Source of the DNA: Streptococcus iniae
Lineage (GTDB): Bacteria > Bacillota > Bacilli > Lactobacillales > Streptococcaceae
Direction of reading: 5' to 3'
Assembly (NCBI RefSeq): GCF_030732225.1
Contig: NZ_CP132230.1
Location: 2,041,001-2,105,000, forward strand
DNA length: 64,000 nt
Positions within the stretch are counted from its first letter, which is position 1. Each line of letters opens with the position of its first letter. The notes under the pieces are model-generated. The model saw nothing but the letters and a program-made list of their open reading frames with translations. It was not told the origin of the DNA and searched no databases. The position numbers and the translations under genes are program-made. Shown piece by piece: positions 44,925-53,875 of this stretch.

Positions 44925-45965
44925 ATGGCAGAAATTACAGCAAAACTTGTAAAAGAATTACGTGAAAAATCTGGTGCCGGCGTTATGGACGCTAAAAAAG
45001 CACTTGTTGAAACTGATGGAGATATGGACAAAGCAGTTGAATTACTTCGTGAAAAAGGTATGGCTAAAGCTGCTAAAAAAGCTGACCGTGTTGCCGCTGA
45101 AGGGTTAACTGGTGTTTACGTTGATGGTAACGTTGCAGCTGTTGTTGAAGTTAATGCTGAAACAGACTTTGTTGCGAAAAATGCTCAATTCGTTGAATTG
45201 GTAAATGAAACAGCTAAAGTTATTGCTGAAGGTAAACCAGCTAACAACGACGAAGCAATGGCATTAACGATGGCTAACGGCTCAACTCTTGCTGAAGCCT
45301 ATGTTAACGCAACTGCTACAATCGGTGAAAAAATTTCATTCCGTCGTTTTGCATTAATTGAAAAAACTGACGAGCAACACTTTGGTGCATACCAACATAA
45401 CGGTGGCCGTATCGGCGTTATCTCAGTTATCGACGGTGGCGATGACACACTTGCTAAACAAGTATCAATGCACATCACAGCTATGAAACCAACTGTTCTT
45501 TCATACACTGAACTCGATGCACAATTCATCAAAGACGAATTAGCACAATTAAACCACGCTATCGAACTTGACAATGAATCACGCGCAATGGTTGACAAAC
45601 CAGCACTTCCATTCTTGAAATTTGGTTCTAAATCTGAATTGTCAGATGACATCATTGCTCAAGCAGAAGCTGATATCAAAACTGAATTGGCTGCTGAAGG
45701 CAAACCAGAAAAAATCTGGGACAAAATCCTTCCAGGTAAAATGGACCGCTTCATGCTTGACAACACTAAAGTTGACCAAGCTTACACACTTCTTGCTCAA
45801 GTTTACATCATGGACGACAGCAAAACTGTTGAAGCTTACCTTGACTCAGTAAACGCAAAAGCAATTGCATTTGCACGTTTTGAAGTTGGTGAAGGTATCG
45901 AGAAAAAAGCTAACGACTTTGAATCAGAAGTTGCTGCAACTATGGCTGCTGCACTTAACAACTAA
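44925..45965 (+). CDS. tsf: Elongation factor Ts
   Basis: A 346-residue EF-Ts, the nucleotide exchange factor for EF-Tu. The N-terminal module ([20 protein letters not shown]) and core AETDFVAKN are present. Streptococcal EF-Ts is longer than that of E. coli, and this length fits. GGAGG precedes the start. No pyrH or frr follows. Confidence 0.97.
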   Translation: MAEITAKLVKELREKSGAGVMDAKKALVETDGDMDKAVELLREKGMAKAAKKADRVAAEGLTGVYVDGNVAAVVEVNAETDFVAKNAQFVELVNETAKVIAEGKPANNDEAMALTMANGSTLAEAYVNATATIGEKISFRRFALIEKTDEQHFGAYQHNGGRIGVISVIDGGDDTLAKQVSMHITAMKPTVLSYTELDAQFIKDELAQLNHAIELDNESRAMVDKPALPFLKFGSKSELSDDIIAQAEADIKTELAAEGKPEKIWDKILPGKMDRFMLDNTKVDQAYTLLAQVYIMDDSKTVEAYLDSVNAKAIAFARFEVGEGIEKKANDFESEVAATMAAALNN

Positions 45966-45976
45966 TTTATATCAAG

Positions 45977-46013
45977 AAAGAGACTGTAAACTTCTTGTTT
46001 ACAGCTCTTTTTT
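45977..46013 (+). terminator. tsf terminator
   Basis: AAAGAGACTGTAAAC, TTCTT loop, GTTTACAGCTCTTT, then T-run. Confidence 0.88.
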
Positions 46014-46096
46014 CTGTACTTTTTCCTATTTTTGATACAATTTTACGAATAATCTTATGAGGACACTTCTTAGTCTTGTCCTCATACTCCCACAAG

Positions 46097-46130
46097 AAAA
46101 GACTAGACGTTTTGGAACATCTAGTCTTTT
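46097..46130 (-). terminator. pepO terminator
   Basis: AAAAGACTAGA / TCTAGTCTTTT, perfect 11-bp stem. Its symmetry could serve both strands. Confidence 0.8.
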
Positions 46131-46151
46131 TGCTTTTCTTTTAACAATCAC

Positions 46152-48047
46152 TTACCAAATAATGACACGATCCTCAGGCGCACGCCACATGGCATCTCCT
46201 TCAGTAACCTCAAATTCTTTATGAAATTCTTCAAAATTTGTCAGCGTCACATTAGTACGGCATTGCCCTGGAGCATGGACATCAATACTTGCCATCATTT
46301 GCATAAATTCTTCACGTGCTTTCATACGCCAAATGGTTGCAAAATTGATAAAGAAATCACGTGCTGAGAAATCACTTTCTTTCTTCGCTGCTTCAAGTGC
46401 ACAAGCCACACCACCTAAATCAGCAACATTTTCAGAAACGGTCAACTTCCCATTTACCTTAGCACCATAAGACTCCAAGCCATCAAACTGCGCTACAACC
46501 TTATCTGTTCTTTCTTTAAAGGCTTCATAATCAGCCTTCGTCCACCAATCATTCAAACTACCATGCTCATCAAATGAAGCCCCATTGGTGTCAAAAGCAT
46601 GTGAAATTTCATGAGCAATAACAGCTCCAATACCACCATAATTAGCTGATGAACTCTGCTCTAGTGCATAAAATGGTGCTTGTAAAATAGCTGCTGGAAA
46701 GACAATTTGGTTTTGCTGTGGGTCATAATAAGCATTAACCATATGAGCAGGCATATGCCATTCACTACGATCAACAGGTTTATTCCATTTACTCCAACCA
46801 TGTGCAATAGCAATTTTAGATAGGTTTTGCACATTCTCAACCAAACTAAGAGTTGGATCAATCACTTTCTTAGCATAGGTTTCTGGTAATTTTTCTGGAT
46901 AGCCAATATGTGGAGTAATGACATTCAATTTGACAATGGCCTTATCACGAGTAGCTTGGTCTAACCAGTCTGCGGTTTCAAGGCGCGATTTATAAACATC
47001 AATCATTGTAGCTACTTTATGCTCAACATCAGCCTTAGCTTCTGGAGAGAAATAGTGATTTGCATACCAAAGTCCCAAGGCTTGATTATAAGGTCCTTGT
47101 GCCAAGTAGTAAGCTGCTTTTTTCTGATCCATGGCTTGTGGTGTACCAGATAGAGCACGGCCATAAACTCCCGACTCCACACGAATTTCATCTGTTAAAT
47201 AAGAATTATAAGCATTAGCCGCTTCTAAAATCAGCTCAGCCTTCAACAATTCCCAATTGTCTTCTGAATAATAGGTAGCCGCAAATTCTGTCCAAAAACG
47301 TTTCTCAGGAACAATAATTTGATCTGGCTCTTCCCCTAAAATTGCTTTAAATATTGTATCTAAAGGTAACTCTGGTACCAATGCCTTGAAATCTGCCCAT
47401 TTATAGGGATGGTAAAGTTTAACATACTCTGAAGATTCTTCACGAGATAAAACGTAAGCTGCCACTTTCTTATCTAATGCCAAGACCTTATCAAGAAGGT
47501 CTTGAATAGCTGGCGCAGAAAAGCCAAATTGTGGTAATAATTTCTCTTGAGATTGACGCCAAATGCTAATAAGCTCCGCTGCCTTTTCATGTCCTTCTTC
47601 ATAGTAAGTAGTATCAGGAAGAAGAATCGACGGCGCATCTGCCCACAAAACATTCAGCTGTGCATTCATAAAGTCAGGAGCAATACCAAATGGTATCAGA
47701 TTCGGTTTACCACTCATTTCATAGTCTGCAATTTTTGTAACAAAGTCCGCAAATGAGTTAAGATTTTGATACTCTTCAATCAAAGGCAATACAGGTGCTA
47801 CACCTACTTGATCACGTTTTTTGTAATCTGACGTCATGTGATGAAAGGCTACAAAATTTTCTAAAATTGCATCTTTAGGAAGATTCTTACCTTGCAACCA
47901 CTCATCTGTTGTTGCTAGCATTAAATCTTCAATCTCGTCAGCCAAGTCAGAAAAACCTCCTGTTCTTGGTTTATCATCAGGAATAACAGCTATTTTGGCC
48001 CATTCACCATTGACAGCCTCATAAAAATTTTCTTTATAATCGACCAT
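46152..48047 (-). CDS. pepO: M13-family endopeptidase PepO
   Basis: A 631-residue neprilysin-like zinc oligopeptidase. Zinc motif HEISHAFD with catalytic Glu near 475; third ligand in ENVADLGGV near 535; NAYYDPQQNQIVFPAAILQ is a conserved substrate-binding segment. No signal peptide is visible, though in pathogenic streptococci PepO is found outside cells and binds host proteins. AAGGAG precedes the start. It is monocistronic. Confidence 0.95.
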   Translation of the reverse strand: MVDYKENFYEAVNGEWAKIAVIPDDKPRTGGFSDLADEIEDLMLATTDEWLQGKNLPKDAILENFVAFHHMTSDYKKRDQVGVAPVLPLIEEYQNLNSFADFVTKIADYEMSGKPNLIPFGIAPDFMNAQLNVLWADAPSILLPDTTYYEEGHEKAAELISIWRQSQEKLLPQFGFSAPAIQDLLDKVLALDKKVAAYVLSREESSEYVKLYHPYKWADFKALVPELPLDTIFKAILGEEPDQIIVPEKRFWTEFAATYYSEDNWELLKAELILEAANAYNSYLTDEIRVESGVYGRALSGTPQAMDQKKAAYYLAQGPYNQALGLWYANHYFSPEAKADVEHKVATMIDVYKSRLETADWLDQATRDKAIVKLNVITPHIGYPEKLPETYAKKVIDPTLSLVENVQNLSKIAIAHGWSKWNKPVDRSEWHMPAHMVNAYYDPQQNQIVFPAAILQAPFYALEQSSSANYGGIGAVIAHEISHAFDTNGASFDEHGSLNDWWTKADYEAFKERTDKVVAQFDGLESYGAKVNGKLTVSENVADLGGVACALEAAKKESDFSARDFFINFATIWRMKAREEFMQMMASIDVHAPGQCRTNVTLTNFEEFHKEFEVTEGDAMWRAPEDRVIIW

Positions 48048-48115
48048 ATCTTCTCCTTCGTCCGTTCAACTTGCTTGAGTTTTTCTCAAGACTGTAATCT
48101 CTTACATTGTATCAA

Positions 48116-48149
48116 AAAAGCCTTTGGAATAAAAGTTCCCAAGGCTTTT
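48116..48149 (-). terminator. Terminator of the transketolase/PTS operon
   Basis: AAAAGCCTTTGGAA / TTCCCAAGGCTTTT stem with one mismatch, followed by T residues on both strands. Confidence 0.8.
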
Positions 48150-48178
48150 ATGAGTAAATCCTCTAAAGACTTATTATT

Positions 48179-49114
48179 TTAATGATAGTCCTTCAAAAAT
48201 TCTTTAATATTATGATAAATATGGTCTTGTGTTAATTCATATACTTCTAAAAGGTAATCCATCTTACCAACTTGGCCAAATCTTTCATCAACACCCATGC
48301 GTCGAACTGGTGTATCTGTTTCTTGACTCAGCAATTCACAGATAGCACTTCCGACACCTCCAATTTTATTATGATTTTCAACAGTCAAAACTGGTTTGCC
48401 AACTAGTAATCCTTTGATATCCTCATGAATCGGTTTGATTCTAAAGAGATCAATTACACCTACTTCTAAGCCTTCTTTTGCAAGCTTATCAGCAACTTCA
48501 AGAGCCTCAGCAACCATAATACCTGATGCTACAATGGTTGCTTCAGGTCCTTGACGCAACTGAACATAACCTTTACTAAAATCTTCGTCACCATTGTAAA
48601 CAGCTTTTGGTGCCTTGCGAGTCGTACGGATATAATGGAAGGCCTTACTTGTAAGGGTTTGTTTTAAAACAGCATCAAATTGAATATCATCACAAACATC
48701 ATATACCACAGCATTTGGCACCAGTCGCATAAGGCCAATTTCTTCAAAAGGCATGTGTGTGCCACCATTCATCTCAGCAGTAACCCCAGCATCAGACCCA
48801 ATAACTGTCGCATTAAGTTTTGCATAGGCCAAGGAGACAAAAAGTTGATCAAAGACCCTACGCGAAGCAAATGGACCAAAGGTATGCAGGTATGGCTTGT
48901 AACCTTTGACGGCTAGTCCTGCAGCAAGTCCAACCATTTCTGCTTCCATAATTCCTACATTTATGTAACGGTTTCCAAATTCTTTTGCTAAGCCATTTGT
49001 TGCCATAGAACTTGATAAATCAGCTTCTAAGACTGTGACTTTACTATTAATCTTATTGGCTGTCTTAAGGAAATCACGATAGACATACCTCATTTCTTTT
49101 ACGTGACGCATCAT
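48179..49114 (-). CDS. Transketolase, C-terminal subunit
   Basis: A 311-residue protein matching the pyrimidine-binding and C-terminal domains of transketolase (VLEADLSSSMATNGLAKEF ... VGIMEAEMVGLAAGLAVKGYKPYLHTF). Paired with the 285-residue N-terminal subunit it would form an active ThDP enzyme moving C2 units between sugar phosphates. The start overlaps the N-terminal gene's stop by 4 bases (ATGA). Split transketolases are common next to ascorbate-type PTS operons. Confidence 0.9.
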   Translation of the reverse strand: MMRHVKEMRYVYRDFLKTANKINSKVTVLEADLSSSMATNGLAKEFGNRYINVGIMEAEMVGLAAGLAVKGYKPYLHTFGPFASRRVFDQLFVSLAYAKLNATVIGSDAGVTAEMNGGTHMPFEEIGLMRLVPNAVVYDVCDDIQFDAVLKQTLTSKAFHYIRTTRKAPKAVYNGDEDFSKGYVQLRQGPEATIVASGIMVAEALEVADKLAKEGLEVGVIDLFRIKPIHEDIKGLLVGKPVLTVENHNKIGGVGSAICELLSQETDTPVRRMGVDERFGQVGKMDYLLEVYELTQDHIYHNIKEFLKDYH

Positions 49115-49968
49115 GACATTTCCTCCAATCTTTCCTTAAGTACTGCAAGTTCTTGCTCCAATGCCTCTTTGTCTGATTGGCTTGGTCTCAAATGATGATT
49201 AGCTGCCATATCTTCAATGAACTGAACCCCCTGCCCTTTCACCGTATCTAAGACAATACATTTTGGTTTTTTAGAACCACTTGCTTTCAAACGTTCAATA
49301 GCATGGAAAATTGCTGAAACATCACTACCGTCAACTCTCAAAGCATCAAAACCAAAGGCTTCAAATTTAGTCACAAAGTCACCTGTTTGGCAAATATCAC
49401 GGGTTAAACCATCCAATTGTTTCTTATTGTCATCAACAAATACGATTAGATTTGAAAGAGATTTATGAGTAGCAAGCTGAATCGCTTCCCAACATTGCCC
49501 TTCATTTAATTCCCCATCTCCAACAATAGTATAAGTGTAATAGTCTGACCCTTCTATTTGCTGTGCACAAGCAATACCAGTCGCTGCACTAATTCCTTGT
49601 CCCAGAGATCCGGTAGTCATATCCACACCCGGTGTCATATTGCGATCGGGATGTGAGGGTAGTTTTGTACCGTTGCAATTTAAAGACAAGAGAAAGTCTT
49701 TATCAAAGAATCCTTTTAGATAAAGCGTAGCATAAAGACCAGGACCTGCATGCCCTTTAGATAAGACAAAATAGTCACGGTCTTTTTGTGCAAAAACATC
49801 AGGCGTCATTGGCATTACTTCTCCATAAAGCACCGCCAAGGTCTCAACAACGGAAAGACTTCCCCCGTAATGGCCAAACCCAAGATGGTTTAAGCTTTCT
49901 AAAACATGTATTCTAATATTGAGGGCAAATTTCTCCAATTCCTGACGTTTAATGTCTGATAAGGGCAT
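49111..49968 (-). CDS. Transketolase, N-terminal subunit
   Basis: A 285-residue ThDP-binding subunit. The cofactor motif GDGELNEGQCWEA (near 153) and SLGQGISAATG (near 122) are present. It overlaps the PTS EIIC stop by one base (TAATG) and the C-terminal subunit start by four, so translation is tightly coupled. Confidence 0.9.
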   Translation of the reverse strand: MPLSDIKRQELEKFALNIRIHVLESLNHLGFGHYGGSLSVVETLAVLYGEVMPMTPDVFAQKDRDYFVLSKGHAGPGLYATLYLKGFFDKDFLLSLNCNGTKLPSHPDRNMTPGVDMTTGSLGQGISAATGIACAQQIEGSDYYTYTIVGDGELNEGQCWEAIQLATHKSLSNLIVFVDDNKKQLDGLTRDICQTGDFVTKFEAFGFDALRVDGSDVSAIFHAIERLKASGSKKPKCIVLDTVKGQGVQFIEDMAANHHLRPSQSDKEALEQELAVLKERLEEMS

Positions 49969-51314
49969 TAATGCACCTCCTCATTTTTTGCTTTTCCCAC
50001 AAAAGACAAACCTACAAGGGCTAGTAAAATAAGGATTAAACCAATAGCAATGGCAGTAGTTCCACCTGCTTTATTTAAAGCACCTAAAATAATACCTGAT
50101 AAACCAAAGTCAGCATCTGAGAATGTTGACCCTTCAAAACCAAGACCACCTAAAACAGGCATCAAGAAAATTGGCAGATAACTGATTAACACCCCTTGGA
50201 AGAAGGCACCAACTGTTGCACCACGAATACCACCTGAGGCGTTACCAATAACACCAGCTGTCGCACCACAGAAGAAATGAGGAACAACCCCTGGTAAAAT
50301 AACTGTCGTACCTGTCATAAGCATAACAGCCATACTTACCAAACCTCCTGCAAAACTTGACAGAAAACCAATAAGAACAGCATTTGGTGCGTAAGGGTAA
50401 ACAATTGGACAATCCAAAGCTGGTTTTGAGTTTGGAACCAATTTTTCAGAAATTCCTTTGAAGGCTGGAACAATCTCCCCTAAAATTAAACGAACACCTG
50501 CAAGGATAACAAAGACTCCCGCAGCAAATTGACCTGCTAATTGCAAGGCATAAACAAGACCATGTGTTCCATTTGACAATTCTTTAGCAATCCATGATGG
50601 ACCAGCAAAAATAGCAACAATTAAATAGAAAATGGTCATTGAAATGGTGATACTTACTGTACTATCTCGTAAGAAAACCAAACTTTTTGGAAAATTAATA
50701 TCTTCTGTTGATTTTGATTTATCTCCAACCAAGCCCCCTAGAAAGCCACTAAGAAGATAGCCTAATGAACTAAAGTGGCCCAAAGCGACTTTATCATTTC
50801 CTGTTAACATGACCATGTATTTTTGGACAAAAGCTGGAGACACACTCATGATAATACCAAGTGCTAAACCACCAAAAATAATAAGAGAAACAGAAGTAAA
50901 GCCTGAAACAGACATGATAACAGCAATCATACAAGCCATGTATAAGGTATGATGACCTGTTAAGAAAATATATTTAAACTTGGTAAATCGAGCAATAAGA
51001 ATGTTAAAAATCATCCCAGCAAACATGATTAATGCTGTTGTTGACCCAAATTTTGTTAAAGCAAGAGCTACAATTGCTTCGTTATTTGGAACAACCCCTG
51101 AGAGGTGAAAGGCATGCTCAAACATTTTTCCAAATGGGTTCAAAGAACTTTGAATAATGCCCGCTCCACCTGACACTACCAAGAAACCTACAAAAGTCTT
51201 AATACCACCTTTAACAATATCTGGGGTAGCTTTCTTTTGTAAAAGTAAGCCAATAATTGCAATTAAGGCAACAAGAATGGCCGGTGTACTGACAATATCA
51301 ACTAAAAACTTCAT
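49968..51314 (-). CDS. PTS ascorbate-family EIIC component (second paralogue)
   Basis: A 448-residue polytopic SgaT/UlaA-family permease. It is clearly diverged from ulaA at 8330-9763, for example in FCGATAGVIGNASGGIRGA. Linkage to transketolase rather than ulaDEF suggests the substrate is a pentose, pentitol or related compound that enters as a ketose phosphate. EIIB is encoded next; EIIA is fused to the operon regulator. Confidence 0.85.
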   Translation of the reverse strand: MKFLVDIVSTPAILVALIAIIGLLLQKKATPDIVKGGIKTFVGFLVVSGGAGIIQSSLNPFGKMFEHAFHLSGVVPNNEAIVALALTKFGSTTALIMFAGMIFNILIARFTKFKYIFLTGHHTLYMACMIAVIMSVSGFTSVSLIIFGGLALGIIMSVSPAFVQKYMVMLTGNDKVALGHFSSLGYLLSGFLGGLVGDKSKSTEDINFPKSLVFLRDSTVSITISMTIFYLIVAIFAGPSWIAKELSNGTHGLVYALQLAGQFAAGVFVILAGVRLILGEIVPAFKGISEKLVPNSKPALDCPIVYPYAPNAVLIGFLSSFAGGLVSMAVMLMTGTTVILPGVVPHFFCGATAGVIGNASGGIRGATVGAFFQGVLISYLPIFLMPVLGGLGFEGSTFSDADFGLSGIILGALNKAGGTTAIAIGLILILLALVGLSFVGKAKNEEVH

Positions 51315-51326
51315 TTTTTCTTCCTC

Positions 51327-51611
51327 CTAGATAAGGCCTTTTTCCTGACAAATAGCAGTAACTAATTCACGTAGTTCATCCATATCAATAATACTATTTA
51401 AAATGCGAACATCCCCTAGGTGGCCTGCAACATCTTCCAAATCACGACCAACAATCCAAACATCTGCTGCACTTGGATCTGCACCGCCAATATCATAATG
51501 CTCTACTTCAACACCTGTAACACCTAAATCTTTCAAAACAGATTCAATATTCATTTGGACCATAAAACTTGACCCTAGACCTGAACCACAAGCTGTACCA
51601 ATTCTCAACAT
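51327..51611 (-). CDS. PTS ascorbate-family EIIB component (second paralogue)
   Basis: A 94-residue EIIB. The phosphocysteine is C8 in MLRIGTACGSGLGSS. It transfers phosphate to the substrate bound by the adjacent EIIC. It starts 3 bases after the regulator gene stops. Confidence 0.88.
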   Translation of the reverse strand: MLRIGTACGSGLGSSFMVQMNIESVLKDLGVTGVEVEHYDIGGADPSAADVWIVGRDLEDVAGHLGDVRILNSIIDMDELRELVTAICQEKGLI

Positions 51612-51614
51612 AAA

Positions 51615-53654
51615 TTATGCCTCCTGTTTAATAATAGTTTTAATATCCTGATAAGAATGTGACTGAAGTAATTGGGAAATAGCTTCCTTACTTCGTAAAA
51701 TAGTTGTCAAATGCGACAAAGCCTTCAAATGAGTTTCATTATCAATAGCTGCAATACAAATCAACAAATAGATTTCCTGTTTAGGATCATCTAACAAATA
51801 AATGGGCTTTTCTAAAACAAGCATTGACATACCAACTGCATTAACTCCGTCTTCTGGACGGGCATGGGGAATAGCAATACCACTTCCCAAATTAATGAAA
51901 GGACCAAACTCTTCCACCTTTGCAATCATGGCTTCTGGGTAAGTTTCTCTAATTTGTCCACTATCACGTAATGGTTTTGCAGCAAGGCGAATGGCATCCC
52001 TCCACTCTAGTTGTTCAGAGCAACTCTGATAGGTTGCTTCCGTAATAAGTTCATCTAACACTGGTCTATAATCCTTTCTAACAAGGTCTTGCCTTAAGAA
52101 TTTTTTCAAAGCAATCCTTAATTCATTTTCATGTGTAATTGAAGCGTACTGCCTAATCACTCCAAATAATTGTTCCATTTCCAAATCATTGCCTAGAATT
52201 GGAAAATCCTTAGTCACCAAAGCACTGAGTTGGAAAGATTGTTCCTCAGTCATAATCATGGGCACCAAATAAGATGGTTTTTGCGTTTCAATACTGATGG
52301 TTGAAAAAACCATATCATAATCTTCCACTGCCATTTGAGCAAGTTGGTCAATCCTTGAAACTCCTTGAAAGGAAATTTCTGGAAAAAGAATCTTCAAATT
52401 CTCTTTAATGATTAGTGATGAACTAACCCCGTTGGGGCAAATAATAACTGCTCGGTAGTGCGACCTTTTCTCATTATCTGCCTTTTTCAAGTAACCACCA
52501 AAATGGAGTACAAAATAAGCAATTTCACCATCTGGAATCGATCTTTTCACCTCATGCGCCAAAGGCTCTAGAGACTGTTTAACCAAATCAAACAATTCAG
52601 CATAGTCTTGCTTGATCCGAGAGGTATACTCATTATCACTAGGAAGAGCATAACGTAAACGATAATAGGCTGGAACTAAATGCCTTTCTAAATCACTGTA
52701 TAATGTTGTGATATGGTCAAAATTTAAAATGGAAATGTCTTGCATCTTTTGAACAATTGCCTTGGTCAAAGACTGAAAGAACTGATGGTTATAATCTCCT
52801 TCACCTTCAAAGGATCCCGCCAGCAACACAGACAGATAATCTTGGTCTTCTCGACTTAAGTCACATTGTTCTTTTAATTCAGATAAAATTTCAGAGGACA
52901 TCAAGTGACTTAATCCCTGTAATTGATCTGAAACCAACAATGGCTCCATAACTATCCTATCAACGGGTCTTAAGTAGCGACAGATGATAAAGATAAGGTG
53001 ATAGATTGATTCTTGGAGACGATTCAAAATAGGAGACATTTTAAAGGTTTGATAGTAAAGATTAACCTTTTGTTCAATTGTTTCATATGAAACATTGTAG
53101 TCCCAGGAATCAAGAACATATTCTAATGTCCAAATTCCCATCGATGATTTAACCAATGAGGAAATACTTTCAAAGGCCATGCGATGTTTATCTTTTTCAG
53201 CTCCTTTGATTGTGTATCCACTTGCCCTAGTATAAGGAAGCTCCAAATGATAAACAGCCATTTTCTGTCGTAGGGCTTTAATATCCGTTAAAGTGGTATT
53301 TTTGCTGACCTTTAAAAAATCTTGATAATGATTATTTGAAACAAAATCTCTCCGGCAAAAAGTATAAAGGTAAATTAAATCCAATCGTTCATCTTGTGGA
53401 AGGTAAATTTGCTCTTTATTTAAGGCAGAAAAGATCTCTTCTGAACACGCCTTTGTCATCTGAGAAACTGAAAAACGACCATTTTTTTCTTGCAATTGCC
53501 CATAATGATGATTATCCAAAAAGTGATTCAGAAGGTCCAAGTAACTTTTTAGTTCCTTAATGGAAAATTTTGTTTTAACACTTAATTCATAAAGTGACAG
53601 TTCTTTATGCGTCATCAAAGTAATTAAAATAATGACAGCTTTATGATCAACCAT
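51615..53654 (-). CDS. PRD-containing transcriptional regulator with EIIB-like and EIIA domains
   Basis: A 679-residue BglG/MtlR-type activator. Domains by eye: N-terminal HTH (1-130), PRD1 (about 185-290), PRD2 (about 295-400), EIIB-like (about 410-500, with VIICPNGVSSSLIIKEN and its Cys), and EIIA (about 530-679, with H in IAIPHARPEDGV). The operon has no separate EIIA gene, so this domain may act both as phosphodonor and as sensor. It heads the operon, which is coherent with autoregulation and control by phosphorylation. Confidence 0.88.
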   Translation of the reverse strand: MVDHKAVIILITLMTHKELSLYELSVKTKFSIKELKSYLDLLNHFLDNHHYGQLQEKNGRFSVSQMTKACSEEIFSALNKEQIYLPQDERLDLIYLYTFCRRDFVSNNHYQDFLKVSKNTTLTDIKALRQKMAVYHLELPYTRASGYTIKGAEKDKHRMAFESISSLVKSSMGIWTLEYVLDSWDYNVSYETIEQKVNLYYQTFKMSPILNRLQESIYHLIFIICRYLRPVDRIVMEPLLVSDQLQGLSHLMSSEILSELKEQCDLSREDQDYLSVLLAGSFEGEGDYNHQFFQSLTKAIVQKMQDISILNFDHITTLYSDLERHLVPAYYRLRYALPSDNEYTSRIKQDYAELFDLVKQSLEPLAHEVKRSIPDGEIAYFVLHFGGYLKKADNEKRSHYRAVIICPNGVSSSLIIKENLKILFPEISFQGVSRIDQLAQMAVEDYDMVFSTISIETQKPSYLVPMIMTEEQSFQLSALVTKDFPILGNDLEMEQLFGVIRQYASITHENELRIALKKFLRQDLVRKDYRPVLDELITEATYQSCSEQLEWRDAIRLAAKPLRDSGQIRETYPEAMIAKVEEFGPFINLGSGIAIPHARPEDGVNAVGMSMLVLEKPIYLLDDPKQEIYLLICIAAIDNETHLKALSHLTTILRSKEAISQLLQSHSYQDIKTIIKQEA

Positions 53655-53681
53655 TTCATTTCCTTTCTAAATTCATTTTAT

Positions 53682-53696
53682 AGAAAACGTTTCTAA
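53682..53696 (-). promoter_or_regulatory. cre-like site over the -10 of the PRD regulator operon
   Basis: Minus-strand TTAGAAACGTTTTCT matches the cre consensus with one mismatch and adjoins a TATAAA box, so CcpA would block initiation. Confidence 0.6.
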
Positions 53697-53828
53697 TTAA
53701 CTAGTCCCTATTGAGCACAATTAACAGCATTTCAAAATGACAGGCTACTGGGCTAATTGGTCTAAGCAGTTAAAGGCTAATTCCAGTCTATCATAATTTT
53801 CAGAATTCTTTGAAATCTCAAGCAAACA

Positions 53829-53863
53829 AAACACCCCTTAGGTAGAAATCCTAAGGAGGTGAT
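53829..53863 (-). terminator. treBC terminator
   Basis: Minus-strand CACCTCCTTAGG, 7-base loop, CCTAAGGGGTG, then TTTTGTTT. Confidence 0.85.
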
Positions 53864-53875
53864 TGTCTCTAACAG

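Noticed and set aside
48179..49968. Split transketolase as a broken gene
   Set aside because: Two-subunit transketolases are a normal form, and the 4-base ATGA overlap with intact ends argues for translational coupling rather than mutation.
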